DNA of 7,921 nucleotides from an uncultured Acetobacter sp. (GCF_937875265.1 NZ_CALLXM010000027.1:1-7921), one strand, 5' to 3'; shown: positions 1 through 7,282, counted from the first letter of the stretch. The notes: generated from the letters alone by a model not told the origin. Program-made: numbers and translations.

Positions 1-3000
1 CCATGATGCAGCCCATGGCAACAAGACTTGCTGTGCCAATCCCGAACTCTTCCGCCCCCAGCATGGCCGCAATCACCACATCACGCCCGGTTTTGATACC
101 GCCATCCGTGCGCAGCTTTACGCGATGCCGCAGGCGGTTAAGCATCAGCACCTGATGAGTTTCTGCCAGCCCAAGTTCCCAGGGCAGGCCAGCATATTTA
201 ACAGATGTCAGCGGGCTGGCCCCGGTGCCACCGGAATGGCCGGAAATCAGAATGGCATCGGCCTTCGCCTTCGCCACACCGGCCGCAATGGTGCCAATAC
301 CTGAACGGGCCACCAGTTTTACGGTCACAGTTGCGTCGGGGTTGATCTGCTTCAGGTCATAAATCAGCTGAGCCAGATCTTCGATCGAGTAAATATCGTG
401 ATGCGGCGGCGGAGAAATAAGAGTCACACCCGGTGTGGCGTGACGCAGCTTTGCAATCAGTTCCGTAACCTTGAAGCCGGGCAACTGCCCGCCCTCACCC
501 GGTTTAGCACCCTGCGCAACCTTGATTTCCAGCTCACGGCAATCATTCAGATACTGTGCAGTGACCCCAAAACGACCTGAGGCGACCTGCTTGATGGCAG
601 AAGACGCATTATCACCATTCGGGCGCGGCTTGGCACGTTCCGGATCTTCCCCGCCCTCACCCGAATCAGATTTCGCACCAATTCGGTTCATGGCGATGGA
701 GAGTGTTTCATGCGCTTCCGGGCTGAGCGCACCCAGAGAAATAGCTGGAGAGATCAGGCGCTTACGTAACTGCGTAATGCTTTCCACTTCTTCCACCGGA
801 ATAGGCGTGCGCCCTTCCCTGAAGTCCAGCAGATCCCGCAGCGCCACTGGCGGCTGTGCCCGCACAGCATCCGCATAACGCTTGTAAATGGTGAAGCTGT
901 CACTCGCCACAGCTGTCTGAAGCATGTGGATCAGCGTGCCATCAAACGCATGCTGCTCACCTTTACGGCGCAGCTTGTAAAAACCGCCGACAGGCAAAGC
1001 CAGAGAAGACGAGGCCCATGCTTCCTGATGGAAGGTGAGCACATTCCGGGCAATACCGGGCAGACCAATACCGGAAATACGAGACGGCATACCGGGGAAG
1101 AATTCCGCCGTCAGCGCGCGGGACAACCCGACGGCCTCAAAGTTACAGCCACCACGATAAGACGCTACGATCGAAATGCCCATTTTGGACATGATCTTGA
1201 GCAGACCTTTATCCACCGCCTTACGGTAGCGCTCCATGCACTCGCGCAGAGTGTAAGACCCAAACAGGCCACGACGATGCCGGTCAGCAATACATTCCTG
1301 TGCCAGATACGGGTTAACCGTAGTAGCCCCAACTCCGATGGTCACGGCAATGGCATGCACATCAAGCGTTGTAGAGGCCCGCACGTTCAGAGACGTAAAG
1401 GTACGCAGAGAGTTGCGGACAAGATGCGTATGGACAGCCGCCGTTGCCAGAATCATCGGGATATACGCCCGTTCTGGTGACTGGTTCTCGTCTGTCAGGA
1501 ACACATGGGTGCAGCCACCACGCACACTTTCTTCTGCCTCACGCCGAATACGGGCAATAGCTTCACGCAGGCCAGCCTCACCTTCCTTTGCGGGGAAAGA
1601 GCAGTCAATCAGGCAGCCGGATGTGCCGCAGAAAGACCGCAGAGCCTCATATTCACCCGACGTCAGAACCGGGCTGGGCAGTTGCAGCATTTCGCACTGC
1701 TCTGCGGATTGATCCAGAATGTTTCCCAGATTTCCCAGACGTGTTGCAAGGCTCATCACACGGGATTCACGCAGGGAATCAATCGGCGGATTGGTAACCT
1801 GACTAAACCCCTGCCGGAAATAATGCGACAGACCACGGAAACGCGGAGAGAGCACAGCCAGAGGCGTATCATCCCCCATGGAGCCAATAGCTTCCATGCC
1901 GCTTTCCACCATCGGGTGCAAAATGGCTTCCAGCTCTTCCAGCGTGGTGCCTACTGCCAGCTGACGCCGACGGAGTTCTTCACCCTGATAGAAAACCGGC
2001 TCTTTTACATCTGAGCGGACAATACAGCCAATTTTCTGAATACCGCCAACCCAGGAAGAAAAGTCCTGACGGGACGCCAGAAGGTCCAATAACTCCTCAT
2101 TGCCGTACAGGCGAGCTTCCTGGAGGTCGACCCCGATGATATCCCCCGGCCCAAGCCGCCCGCGTTTAATAATATTGCTTTCAGGCACACGCACCATGCC
2201 GGTTTCAGAACCGACGATCAGCAGATCGTCATTTGTAACCGTATACCGCAGGGGGCGCAGCCCGGAGCGGTCCAGACCGGCAATAACCCAGCGACCATCC
2301 GTAGCACACAGAGCCGCAGGGCCATCCCATGGTTCCATGACAGCATTACAGTACGCAACCATATCTCGATGCGACTGCTTCATCAGAGAATTCCCGCCCA
2401 CGCTGGCAGGTATCATCAGGGCTTTGGCAGAAGGCGCATCACGTCCGGAAAATGTGAGAAGTTCAAACACGTTATCCAGTGTTGCCGTATCGGACCCACC
2501 GGCCTGCACCAGCGGCTTGATGTCCTGCATCCACGGGTCCAGATCCGGGTGAGAAAGCCGTGTTTCATGGCTTTTCATCCAGTTGATGTTGCCGGAAATG
2601 GTGTTGATTTCACCATTATGCGCCAGACGACGGAACGGCTGCGCCAGCTTCCATGTAGGAAAGGTGTTGGTGGAGTAACGCTGATGATAAATAGCAAAGC
2701 GACTGACAAATCGCTCATCCAGCAGATCCGGATAGAACTCGGTCAGATGCTCAGCAAGAAACATGCCTTTATAGATGATGGACCGGCAGGACAGAGAGCA
2801 GATGTACAAATCCACCTGTGCTGCAATGGCCGCTTTTTCAATCCGCCGACGGATGACATACAAATCACGCTCAAATGCCTCTTCTGCCGTACCCGGCAGG
2901 TTACGGATCATAATCTGTTCAATTTCCGGGCGTGTTGCGTTGGCTTTTTCACCAATACAGGCCGTATCAATCGGCACCTGCCGCCACCCGTAAATGCCGT

Positions 3001-3430
3001 ATCCAAACGCCAGAATTTCTGTCTCAATAATCTGGCGGCACTGTTCCTGTGCGACAAGGTCCGTCTTGGGCAGAAACACCTGCCCAACGGCAATAAGCGC
3101 ACCTTTAACAGGCTGATCGCCCGTGCTGGTAATAGCATCGGCAAAGAAATTCTGCGGGATTTCCACATGGATCCCAGCGCCATCACCCGTTTTTCCATCG
3201 GCATCCACCGCGCCGCGGTGCCAGATAGCCTTCAGAGCGGCAATACCGGCTTCCACCACATCTCGACGCTGCTTACCATCCAGTGCCGCGACCAGACCAA
3301 CGCCGCAGGAATCCCGTTCATCCGCCGGGTCATACAGGCCGTCCAGTGCGGAAACATTGCTGTCCCATGCTTCAAAAAAAGCCTCGGCACTTTCACCATG
3401 TGTGGTGTCAGGATGCTGCTGCATACCCAT
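1..3430 (-). CDS. gltB: Glutamate synthase (NADPH) large (alpha) subunit, 3'-truncated by window edge
   Basis: GltB hydrolyses glutamine, channels the ammonia internally and makes glutamate from 2-oxoglutarate on FMN in the cytoplasm. The ATG at 3430 opens a frame that stays open to position 2, giving 1143 of the roughly 1500 residues usual for the family. Cys42, in a D-S-C-G-V-G context, is the expected N-terminal nucleophile after removal of a propeptide of about 41 residues. The class II amidotransferase domain follows, with its H-N-G-E-I-N motif at 271-276. The central domain ends near a G-G-C-N-F segment (Cys762). The FMN/2-oxoglutarate-binding barrel contains S-P-P-P-H-H-D, G-H-S-G-G-T-G-A (His1065) and T-D-G-G (around 1108). 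Cys1141 in M-G-C-I-M should be the first ligand of the 3Fe-4S cluster; the other ligands and the C-terminal beta-helix domain lie outside the window. The start overlaps the gltD stop (TAATG) with GGAG 8 nt upstream. No frameshift is apparent: the motifs all fall in one frame. Confidence 0.97.
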   Translation of the reverse strand, partial: MGMQQHPDTTHGESAEAFFEAWDSNVSALDGLYDPADERDSCGVGLVAALDGKQRRDVVEAGIAALKAIWHRGAVDADGKTGDGAGIHVEIPQNFFADAITSTGDQPVKGALIAVGQVFLPKTDLVAQEQCRQIIETEILAFGYGIYGWRQVPIDTACIGEKANATRPEIEQIMIRNLPGTAEEAFERDLYVIRRRIEKAAIAAQVDLYICSLSCRSIIYKGMFLAEHLTEFYPDLLDERFVSRFAIYHQRYSTNTFPTWKLAQPFRRLAHNGEINTISGNINWMKSHETRLSHPDLDPWMQDIKPLVQAGGSDTATLDNVFELLTFSGRDAPSAKALMIPASVGGNSLMKQSHRDMVAYCNAVMEPWDGPAALCATDGRWVIAGLDRSGLRPLRYTVTNDDLLIVGSETGMVRVPESNIIKRGRLGPGDIIGVDLQEARLYGNEELLDLLASRQDFSSWVGGIQKIGCIVRSDVKEPVFYQGEELRRRQLAVGTTLEELEAILHPMVESGMEAIGSMGDDTPLAVLSPRFRGLSHYFRQGFSQVTNPPIDSLRESRVMSLATRLGNLGNILDQSAEQCEMLQLPSPVLTSGEYEALRSFCGTSGCLIDCSFPAKEGEAGLREAIARIRREAEESVRGGCTHVFLTDENQSPERAYIPMILATAAVHTHLVRNSLRTFTSLNVRASTTLDVHAIAVTIGVGATTVNPYLAQECIADRHRRGLFGSYTLRECMERYRKAVDKGLLKIMSKMGISIVASYRGGCNFEAVGLSRALTAEFFPGMPSRISGIGLPGIARNVLTFHQEAWASSSLALPVGGFYKLRRKGEQHAFDGTLIHMLQTAVASDSFTIYKRYADAVRAQPPVALRDLLDFREGRTPIPVEEVESITQLRKRLISPAISLGALSPEAHETLSIAMNRIGAKSDSGEGGEDPERAKPRPNGDNASSAIKQVASGRFGVTAQYLNDCRELEIKVAQGAKPGEGGQLPGFKVTELIAKLRHATPGVTLISPPPHHDIYSIEDLAQLIYDLKQINPDATVTVKLVARSGIGTIAAGVAKAKADAILISGHSGGTGASPLTSVKYAGLPWELGLAETHQVLMLNRLRHRVKLRTDGGIKTGRDVVIAAMLGAEEFGIGTASLVAMGCIM

Positions 3431-4878
3431 TATCCCTGCTCCGCCACGGCCTGCGCCGTTGCGTGTGTTTCAATCCATTGATGAATGCGTTCCGCCGCAT
3501 CCCGACCGTCGCGAATAGCCCACACCACCAGACTGGCACCGCGCACAATATCCCCTGCGGCGAATACGCCCGGCAGGGTGGTCATAAAGCTGTCATGCCC
3601 AACCTTGAGCGTGCCCCAGCGGGAAACGGCGAGGTCGGGCTGGCCCCACAACTGGGGGAGTGGCTCAGGGTCAAACCCCAGAGCCTTAATCACCAGATCA
3701 GCTTCCAGCGTGAAGGAACTGCCTTCCTGCGGCTCTACGGACTGGCGGCCCGTTGCATCCGGCAGGCCCAGCTTCATGCGGGTTGCGCGCACGGCTGTGA
3801 CATGCGCATCGCCCAGAAATGCTTCCGGGGCAGACAGCCAGACAAACTCGACGCCTTCTTCTTCCGCGTTTTTCACTTCACGCACAGACCCCGGCATGTT
3901 TGCCTTGTCGCGCCGGTAAAGACATTTGACGGATTTAGCCCCCTGACGAATGGCCGTGCGCACACAATCCATCGCGGTATCGCCTCCGCCCAGCACCACG
4001 ACGTTTTTGCCTTTGGCATCCAGCGCCTGTGCATCATCAGGCAGTGCATCGCCCAGAGAACGACGGTTGGAAGCGGTCAGGTAATCCAGCGCGCGCTCAA
4101 TACCCGCAAGCCCTGCGCCCGGACCACCAATCTCACGGGATTTGTAAACCCCGGTAGCAATCAGAACCGCCTGATGGCGGCTGCGCAGATCGGTAAAGGA
4201 CAGGTCACCCTCAGCAGAGCCAACGCCCTGCCCCAGATGAAAGACCACATTGCTTTCTTCCAGCAGCGCGTGGCGACGCGCGACAATCTCTTTTTCCAGC
4301 TTGAAACCGGGGATGCCGTAAACCAGCAGACCACCTACGCGGTCATACCGGTCATACACATGCACCTGATATCCGGCAGCACGCAGACGCTCCGCTGCGG
4401 CCAGTCCGGCAGGGCCTGCCCCGACAATCCCGACAGATTCAGGGCGTTCCTGCACAGGTCGAGTTGGTTTGACCCAATTATTCTCAAACGCCGTGTCGGT
4501 AATATACCGCTCGACCGCGCCGATAGTAACACTCTCAAACCCCGGCTCGATCACGCAGTTGCCTTCACACAGACGATCCTGCGGGCAGATACGGCCACAA
4601 ATTTCCGGGAACGTGTTGGTGGCTGAAGAGACCTCATAGGCCTCTTCCAGCCGCCCTTCTGCGGTAAGCATCAGCCAGTCCGGGATATTATTCCCCAGCG
4701 GACAATGCACAGAACAGAACGGCACTCCGCACTGCGAACAACGGCTCGACTGCTCTCCCGCAATAGCTGGGGAAAAATCTTCATAAATCTCCGCAAAATC
4801 GGCCCGCCGCACCTGAACTGCACGCTTATCAGGCTGCTTTTGAGCGACGGAGACAAATTTCAGCATTGGTGTGGTCAT
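3430..4878 (-). CDS. gltD: Glutamate synthase (NADPH) small (beta) subunit
   Basis: This is the 482-aa flavoprotein partner of GltB. It oxidises NADPH on FAD and passes electrons through 4Fe-4S clusters to the FMN of the alpha subunit. Two N-terminal cysteine blocks are intact: C47-x2-C50-x4-C55-x3-C59 and C94-x3-C98-x5-C104-x3-C108. An FAD-binding G-A-G-P-A-G motif lies at 153-158, an NADPH-binding G-G-G-D-T-A-M-D at 297-304, and the second FAD segment A-A-G-D-I-V-R-G-A-S at 440-449, followed by W-A-I-R-D-G-R-D-A-A. Length and motif order fit the family. I chose ATG 4878; an in-frame ATG at 4866 has no ribosome-binding site, and the upstream extension would need a TTG at 4932. The stop overlaps the gltB start by one base, so the two are very likely cotranscribed and translationally coupled. 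The gene order is the reverse of E. coli gltBD. Confidence 0.97.
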   Translation of the reverse strand: MTTPMLKFVSVAQKQPDKRAVQVRRADFAEIYEDFSPAIAGEQSSRCSQCGVPFCSVHCPLGNNIPDWLMLTAEGRLEEAYEVSSATNTFPEICGRICPQDRLCEGNCVIEPGFESVTIGAVERYITDTAFENNWVKPTRPVQERPESVGIVGAGPAGLAAAERLRAAGYQVHVYDRYDRVGGLLVYGIPGFKLEKEIVARRHALLEESNVVFHLGQGVGSAEGDLSFTDLRSRHQAVLIATGVYKSREIGGPGAGLAGIERALDYLTASNRRSLGDALPDDAQALDAKGKNVVVLGGGDTAMDCVRTAIRQGAKSVKCLYRRDKANMPGSVREVKNAEEEGVEFVWLSAPEAFLGDAHVTAVRATRMKLGLPDATGRQSVEPQEGSSFTLEADLVIKALGFDPEPLPQLWGQPDLAVSRWGTLKVGHDSFMTTLPGVFAAGDIVRGASLVVWAIRDGRDAAERIHQWIETHATAQAVAEQG

Positions 4879-4880
4879 AA

Positions 4881-4906
4881 GGCGCCCCCAGAAGACGGGG
4901 CGCGCC
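4881..4906 (-). promoter_or_regulatory. GC-rich hairpin directly before the gltD start codon
   Basis: On the gltD mRNA, GGCGCGCCCC, a 7-nt loop and GGGGGCGCC can form about nine mostly G-C pairs with one bulge, ending 2 nt before the ATG at 4878. The only SD-like purine run for that start, GGGGG, lies inside the 3' arm, so the folded form would hide it. No U-tract follows, so this is not an intrinsic terminator. A role in limiting or switching gltD translation is inference. Confidence 0.5.
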
Positions 4907-5071
4907 AGACGGACCTCACCCCAAACAGACAAAGCTGGAGTAGCGCCTTATACCTCACCGTGAAAAGACAGTATTACTGCCCTTTCTTTAATTTTTTCTT
5001 TTCCAAGAAAAGGGATGGATGTGAAAAGATTTTATATTGGCATCATATCGGTCCATTTTACCCGTAACATA
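4907..5071. other. Intergenic region upstream of gltD, no gene seen
   Basis: With the hairpin above, this region completes the 193-bp gap between the reductase stop and the gltD start. It is AT-rich at 4985-5060. It contains a small perfect inverted repeat, CTTTTC-CAA-GAAAAG (4998-5012), a CAGTA-A-TACTG palindrome near 4975, and a TATAAG hexamer (minus strand, near 4950) that could be a -10 but has no convincing -35. The gltD promoter probably lies here, but I cannot place it. No intrinsic terminator for the reductase gene is evident. Confidence 0.5.
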
Positions 5072-6025
5072 TTATTTTCCAACACGAATTCCTGAACGTC
5101 CACCGCCTACCCGATAACGAGCCAGATAAAATGGTACGACACTTTCAATGCTTTGCGGCGCGATCCCAAGCTCAGCAAAACCTGATTGCCCGGCCGGGAC
5201 GACGTTGTCCTGAGAGAGCATCAGTAACTGATCGCGCGTCAGGATATGTCCCGGCAACCGCTCGAAAATTGAGGCCTGAAGCCGCGCCAGAACAGGGGGA
5301 ACCACACACAACATGCGAGAACGCTGTGTGGTGCGTAAAACCCACTGGTAAATCTGCTTCATAGTCAGAATATCCGGGCCGCCAAGCTCCCACTCTTTGC
5401 CTGCCAGAGACGCATCTTCCGCCAGACGCGCTACAACCTGCGCAACGTCCCCCACATAAACAGGCTGAAGGCGAGCGTTCGCACCATAGACGGGCAGTAC
5501 CGGCAGATACCGCGCCAACATGGCAAACATATTGAAGAAATGGTCTTCCGGCCCAAAAATCACAGAAGGTCGAACAATGGACGCCTGCGGCATGACGGCC
5601 CGCACGGCATCCTCACCCGCTGCACGACTCCGCCCGTATGCTGATGGCGCCGAATGAGATGCGCCCAGCGCGGACATTTGCACAAACGCAGGCACTCCAG
5701 CCTGCGCGGAGAGATGCGCCACCCGGCCAGCGCCCTGAACATTCACAGCCTCAAGTCCCTGCGCTGATGTATTTCCCAGCACAGCGGCAAGATTGATGAC
5801 AACCGAGGCCCCCTTAACCACACAGGCTACAGAAGCATCATCCAGCACTGAGGCGTAGAACGGCGCAATTTGCCCGACATTTCCCAGAACCCGGAGGGCC
5901 GCCGCCTTATCCGGCCTGCGGCAGGCAATACGCACGGTGTAACCTGCCTCTGCCAGATTCTGAACAACATACCGACCTACAAAACCGCCACCACCAAATA
6001 CTGTCGCAATCTTCTGTTCACTCAT
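5072..6025 (-). CDS. NAD(P)-binding atypical short-chain dehydrogenase, NDUFA9-like (complex I subunit family)
   Basis: This 317-aa protein has an N-terminal Rossmann fold: V-F-G-G-G-G-F-V-G-R at 9-18 is the dinucleotide-binding loop, with basic residues (C-R-R) at the end of the second strand near 35-37. An N-L-A-A-V-L-G stretch (78-84), a V-Q-M-S-A-L-G segment (115-121) and R-P-S-V-I-F-G-P-E-D (152-161) are typical of the extended/atypical SDR group that includes mitochondrial NDUFA9. The usual Tyr-x3-Lys pair reads Tyr130-x3-Arg134. Many members of this group are thought to bind the cofactor for structural or redox roles rather than catalyse a known reaction, so no substrate can be assigned. 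The ATG at 6025 has GGGAGAAG just upstream and places the glycine loop at the usual distance from the N-terminus. No nuo genes are adjacent. An NAD-dependent epimerase/sugar reductase is the main alternative. Confidence 0.85.
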   Translation of the reverse strand: MSEQKIATVFGGGGFVGRYVVQNLAEAGYTVRIACRRPDKAAALRVLGNVGQIAPFYASVLDDASVACVVKGASVVINLAAVLGNTSAQGLEAVNVQGAGRVAHLSAQAGVPAFVQMSALGASHSAPSAYGRSRAAGEDAVRAVMPQASIVRPSVIFGPEDHFFNMFAMLARYLPVLPVYGANARLQPVYVGDVAQVVARLAEDASLAGKEWELGGPDILTMKQIYQWVLRTTQRSRMLCVVPPVLARLQASIFERLPGHILTRDQLLMLSQDNVVPAGQSGFAELGIAPQSIESVVPFYLARYRVGGGRSGIRVGK

Positions 6026-6038
6026 GGTCTTCTCCCGC

Positions 6039-6221
6039 TCACGCCAGCTTTGGCCGTTTTGCTCTGGTAGCCCGCAAAAGCAGCTGATCCTTGATCGACC
6101 GCGCCACAATCTGCCTGCCGGAGCCTGTGTTTATAATCGTGACACACACTCTACCCTCTTTTCCCGAACGCGAGGTCAGCACAAATGGTTCAGCTTCCGC
6201 CCGGGCCAACCAGATTTGCAT
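6039..6221 (-). CDS. Possible small protein of unknown function (60 aa)
   Basis: An ATG-initiated 60-codon frame ends in TGA at 6039-6041, only 13 nt before the reductase start, and the reductase ribosome-binding site begins almost at the stop. The product starts M-Q-I-W-L-A-R, has a hydrophobic middle (V-C-V-T-I-I-N) and a strongly basic C-terminal third (R-A-T-R-A-K-R-P-K), with no signal peptide or transmembrane segment. I do not recognise it. The tight spacing suggests a two-gene unit. Against it: no good SD precedes ATG 6221 (nor upstream GTG or TTG alternatives), and codon third positions are not strongly biased. It could equally be untranslated leader of the reductase mRNA. Confidence 0.35.
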   Translation of the reverse strand: MQIWLARAEAEPFVLTSRSGKEGRVCVTIINTGSGRQIVARSIKDQLLLRATRAKRPKLA

Positions 6222-6310
6222 GGCGCGCACAGGACACAAACAGCCTGAAACGGCGGTTTTCTCTGTATTTTTCTGACAGGTGCGAAAACCAGATAACGAA
6301 ATGAAACAAA

Positions 6311-6339
6311 ACTATAGAAAAATGCATTTTTCCCGTTGA
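6311..6339 (-). promoter_or_regulatory. Putative leftward promoter for the 60-aa ORF and reductase
   Basis: On the minus strand TATAGT (6316-6311) is one base from the -10 consensus. A poor -35, TCAACG (6339-6334), stands 17 nt upstream. The -35 overlaps that of the divergent tRNA promoter, and the spacer is almost wholly the palindrome at 6317-6332. The match is good only at -10, so this is tentative. Confidence 0.3.
6317..6332. repeat. Perfect 16-bp palindrome in the divergent promoter region
   Basis: GAAAAATGCATTTTTC reads identically on both strands and ends 3 bp before the -35 of the tRNA-Leu promoter. It could be a dimeric regulator operator, or simply an AT-rich upstream element that helps RNA polymerase at the tRNA promoter. 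The symmetry is seen directly; the role is inference. Confidence 0.55.
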
Positions 6340-6364
6340 CGGGGGTCAGGGGCCAAGCTAAATA
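6336..6364 (+). promoter_or_regulatory. sigma70-type promoter of the tRNA-Leu gene
   Basis: TTGACG (6336-6341) and TAAATA (6359-6364) are separated by exactly 17 bp, near-consensus for the housekeeping sigma factor. Transcription would begin near 6371, about 31 nt before the mature tRNA 5' end. AT-rich DNA lies immediately upstream. A GC-rich spacer and discriminator follow, as is common at stable-RNA promoters. Confidence 0.8.
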
Positions 6365-6401
6365 CCCCTTCACCAGCCGGGGCGACTTGGTTGTAATCTG
6401 A

Positions 6402-6488
6402 GCCCAGATGGCGGAATTGGTAGACGCGCAGGTTTCAGGTATCTGTGGCCGCAAGGTCGTGGAAGTTCGAGTCTTCTTCTGGGCACCA
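6402..6488 (+). tRNA. tRNA-Leu (anticodon CAG)
   Basis: This 87-nt class II tRNA decodes CUG. The acceptor arm pairs GCCCAGA (6402-6408) with TCTGGGC (6478-6484), followed by A73 and an encoded CCA (6486-6488). The D arm has GCG/CGC around the GG-containing loop. The anticodon stem is CAGGT/ATCTG with a 7-nt loop and CAG at 6436-6438. A long variable arm (GGCC-GCAA-GGTC) marks it as Leu/Ser/Tyr class. The T arm is GGAAG/CTTCT around TTCGAGT, with a G-T pair at the outer position. A strong promoter lies upstream and a terminator directly downstream, so it appears to be a single-gene transcript. Confidence 0.97.
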
Positions 6489-6518
6489 AAAAAAACCGCA
6501 GTTTACTGCGGTTTTTTT
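6489..6518 (+). terminator. Intrinsic terminator of tRNA-Leu
   Basis: A perfect 13-bp inverted repeat (A7-CCGCAG, loop TTTA, CTGCGG-T7) begins at the base after CCA. The GC stem followed by seven T residues is a textbook intrinsic terminator. The flanking A-tract means it could also work leftward. Confidence 0.95.
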
Positions 6519-7035
6519 GTATCTACTGCTCTTCATCTCGTCACACTGTTGTCATGACGAAGAATGAGCACAGACCTTTCCCCCAAAATCTCTTTTCCAG
6601 CATTGAATACTGAAGCCCCATCTTGCTTTTGAAGCTGCATGATTCTTTGCAGTTAGAGCCTCCACACCATTCCAGGCGGCACGTCCCAGCCTCCCCATGA
6701 CTACCATAAGTCTTTTACGAGGCTCTTGTTTCGAGCATCGTCATGATACCTCTCACAGCCATTTCCTCTTAAACAAAGCCATCCTTTCCAAACTCCATCC
6801 AAAGCCGTGGGAGTCTGCCCATCAATTGGAATCCAGCGCATTTTGCACTTATCCCCAGAATCTGAGGATGCCTACGGGGGTAAGCCTGTGGATAACGGGT
6901 ACATCTTGCCGGGATTATGACAGCATCCTGCTCGGCCTGCTTACTTCATTGTTAACAGAGCACACTACGTTTCAATTTATTCAGCCCTGATGCGACACCA
7001 TTTTGACGAGCCAACACTATGAAGCACTAGGAATC
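6519..7035. other. About 520 bp without a convincing gene
   Basis: Flanked by two intrinsic terminators that both point into it, this stretch has no frame on either strand with protein-like composition plus a ribosome-binding site. A 97-codon plus-strand frame at 6697-6990 has neither. No tRNA, SRP RNA or tmRNA signature was recognised. Its only distinct content is the DnaA-box-like pair at 6849-6895 and a moderately AT-rich stretch around 6945-6985. Confidence 0.6.
6849..6895. promoter_or_regulatory. Pair of inward-facing DnaA-box-like 9-mers
   Basis: TGTGGATAA (6887-6895) is the exact complement of the consensus DnaA box TTATCCACA. TTATCCCCA (6849-6857) differs from it by one base and faces the other way. 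Between them an imperfect inverted repeat, ATCCCCAGA/TCTGAGGAT, spans 6851-6869. The motifs are seen directly. Whether DnaA binds, and whether this is part of a replication origin or a DnaA-titrating or regulatory site, is unknown. Confidence 0.45.
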
Positions 7036-7081
7036 AAAAAAAGAGGCCCGGCCCTCCTGCTTGAGCAGAAAGAACCGGGCC
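7036..7081 (-). terminator. Intrinsic terminator of the small envelope operon
   Basis: Read on the minus strand, GGCCCGG (7081-7075) pairs with CCGGGCC (7051-7045), followed by TCTTTTTTT. The 23-nt loop contains its own CTGC-TTGA-GCAG hairpin. It lies 32 nt after the stop of the 40-aa gene, and its T-tract orientation marks the end of leftward transcription. Confidence 0.85.
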
Positions 7082-7113
7082 AAATTTTTAAAAACTAATA
7101 ATTTCAGAGGATA

Positions 7114-7236
7114 TTATGGCTTCCGCATCAGCCTGAACAGCATGATCAGGAAGCCTGCTAAGGCAGCACTGACAGCAACAATAATGCGTGCAACTGGCTT
7201 CTGGCGGTTTTTGAAATCTTTAGAGAGTTTTTCCAT
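7114..7236 (-). CDS. Small membrane protein, 40 aa, unknown function
   Basis: A 40-codon frame starts at ATG 7236 with a strong ribosome-binding site (AAGGAGAAG, 6 nt spacing) and ends in TAA, 32 nt before an intrinsic terminator. The product has a basic N-terminus (K3, K6, K9, R11, K13, R17). A single hydrophobic helix at about 18-34 is rich in Ala, Ile, Leu and Val and includes G-F-L-I-M-L-F. A short basic tail follows (R-L-M-R-K-P). It is most likely a single-pass inner-membrane protein, but its length and amphipathic ends would also fit a type I toxin-like peptide. I recognise no family. It lies 80 nt downstream of the lipoprotein gene on the same strand and probably shares its transcript. 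Confidence 0.72.
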   Translation of the reverse strand: MEKLSKDFKNRQKPVARIIVAVSAALAGFLIMLFRLMRKP

Positions 7237-7282
7237 GAAAGTCTTCTCCTTCTTTCAGACCGAAACGTTCTGCATGACGCTC

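Noticed and set aside
2369..3481. 370-codon plus-strand frame antisense to gltB
   Set aside because: It is opposite the intact amidotransferase domain of gltB, with no ribosome-binding site or recognisable motif.
3283..4626. 447-codon plus-strand open frame antisense to gltD/gltB
   Set aside because: It lies entirely opposite well-supported conserved genes, has no domain-like composition, and is the kind of long shadow frame GC-rich coding DNA produces.
4998..5012. Inverted repeat CTTTTC-CAA-GAAAAG as terminator of the reductase gene
   Set aside because: On the minus strand the stem is followed by A residues, not T, and the stem is AT-rich and short.
6176..6454. 92-codon minus-strand frame upstream of the reductase
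   Set aside because: It runs through the tRNA-Leu gene and its promoter, so it cannot be a real coding region as read.
6697..6990. 97-codon plus-strand frame in the gene-free region
   Set aside because: No ribosome-binding site precedes it, its composition is not protein-like, and it spans the DnaA-box-like pair.
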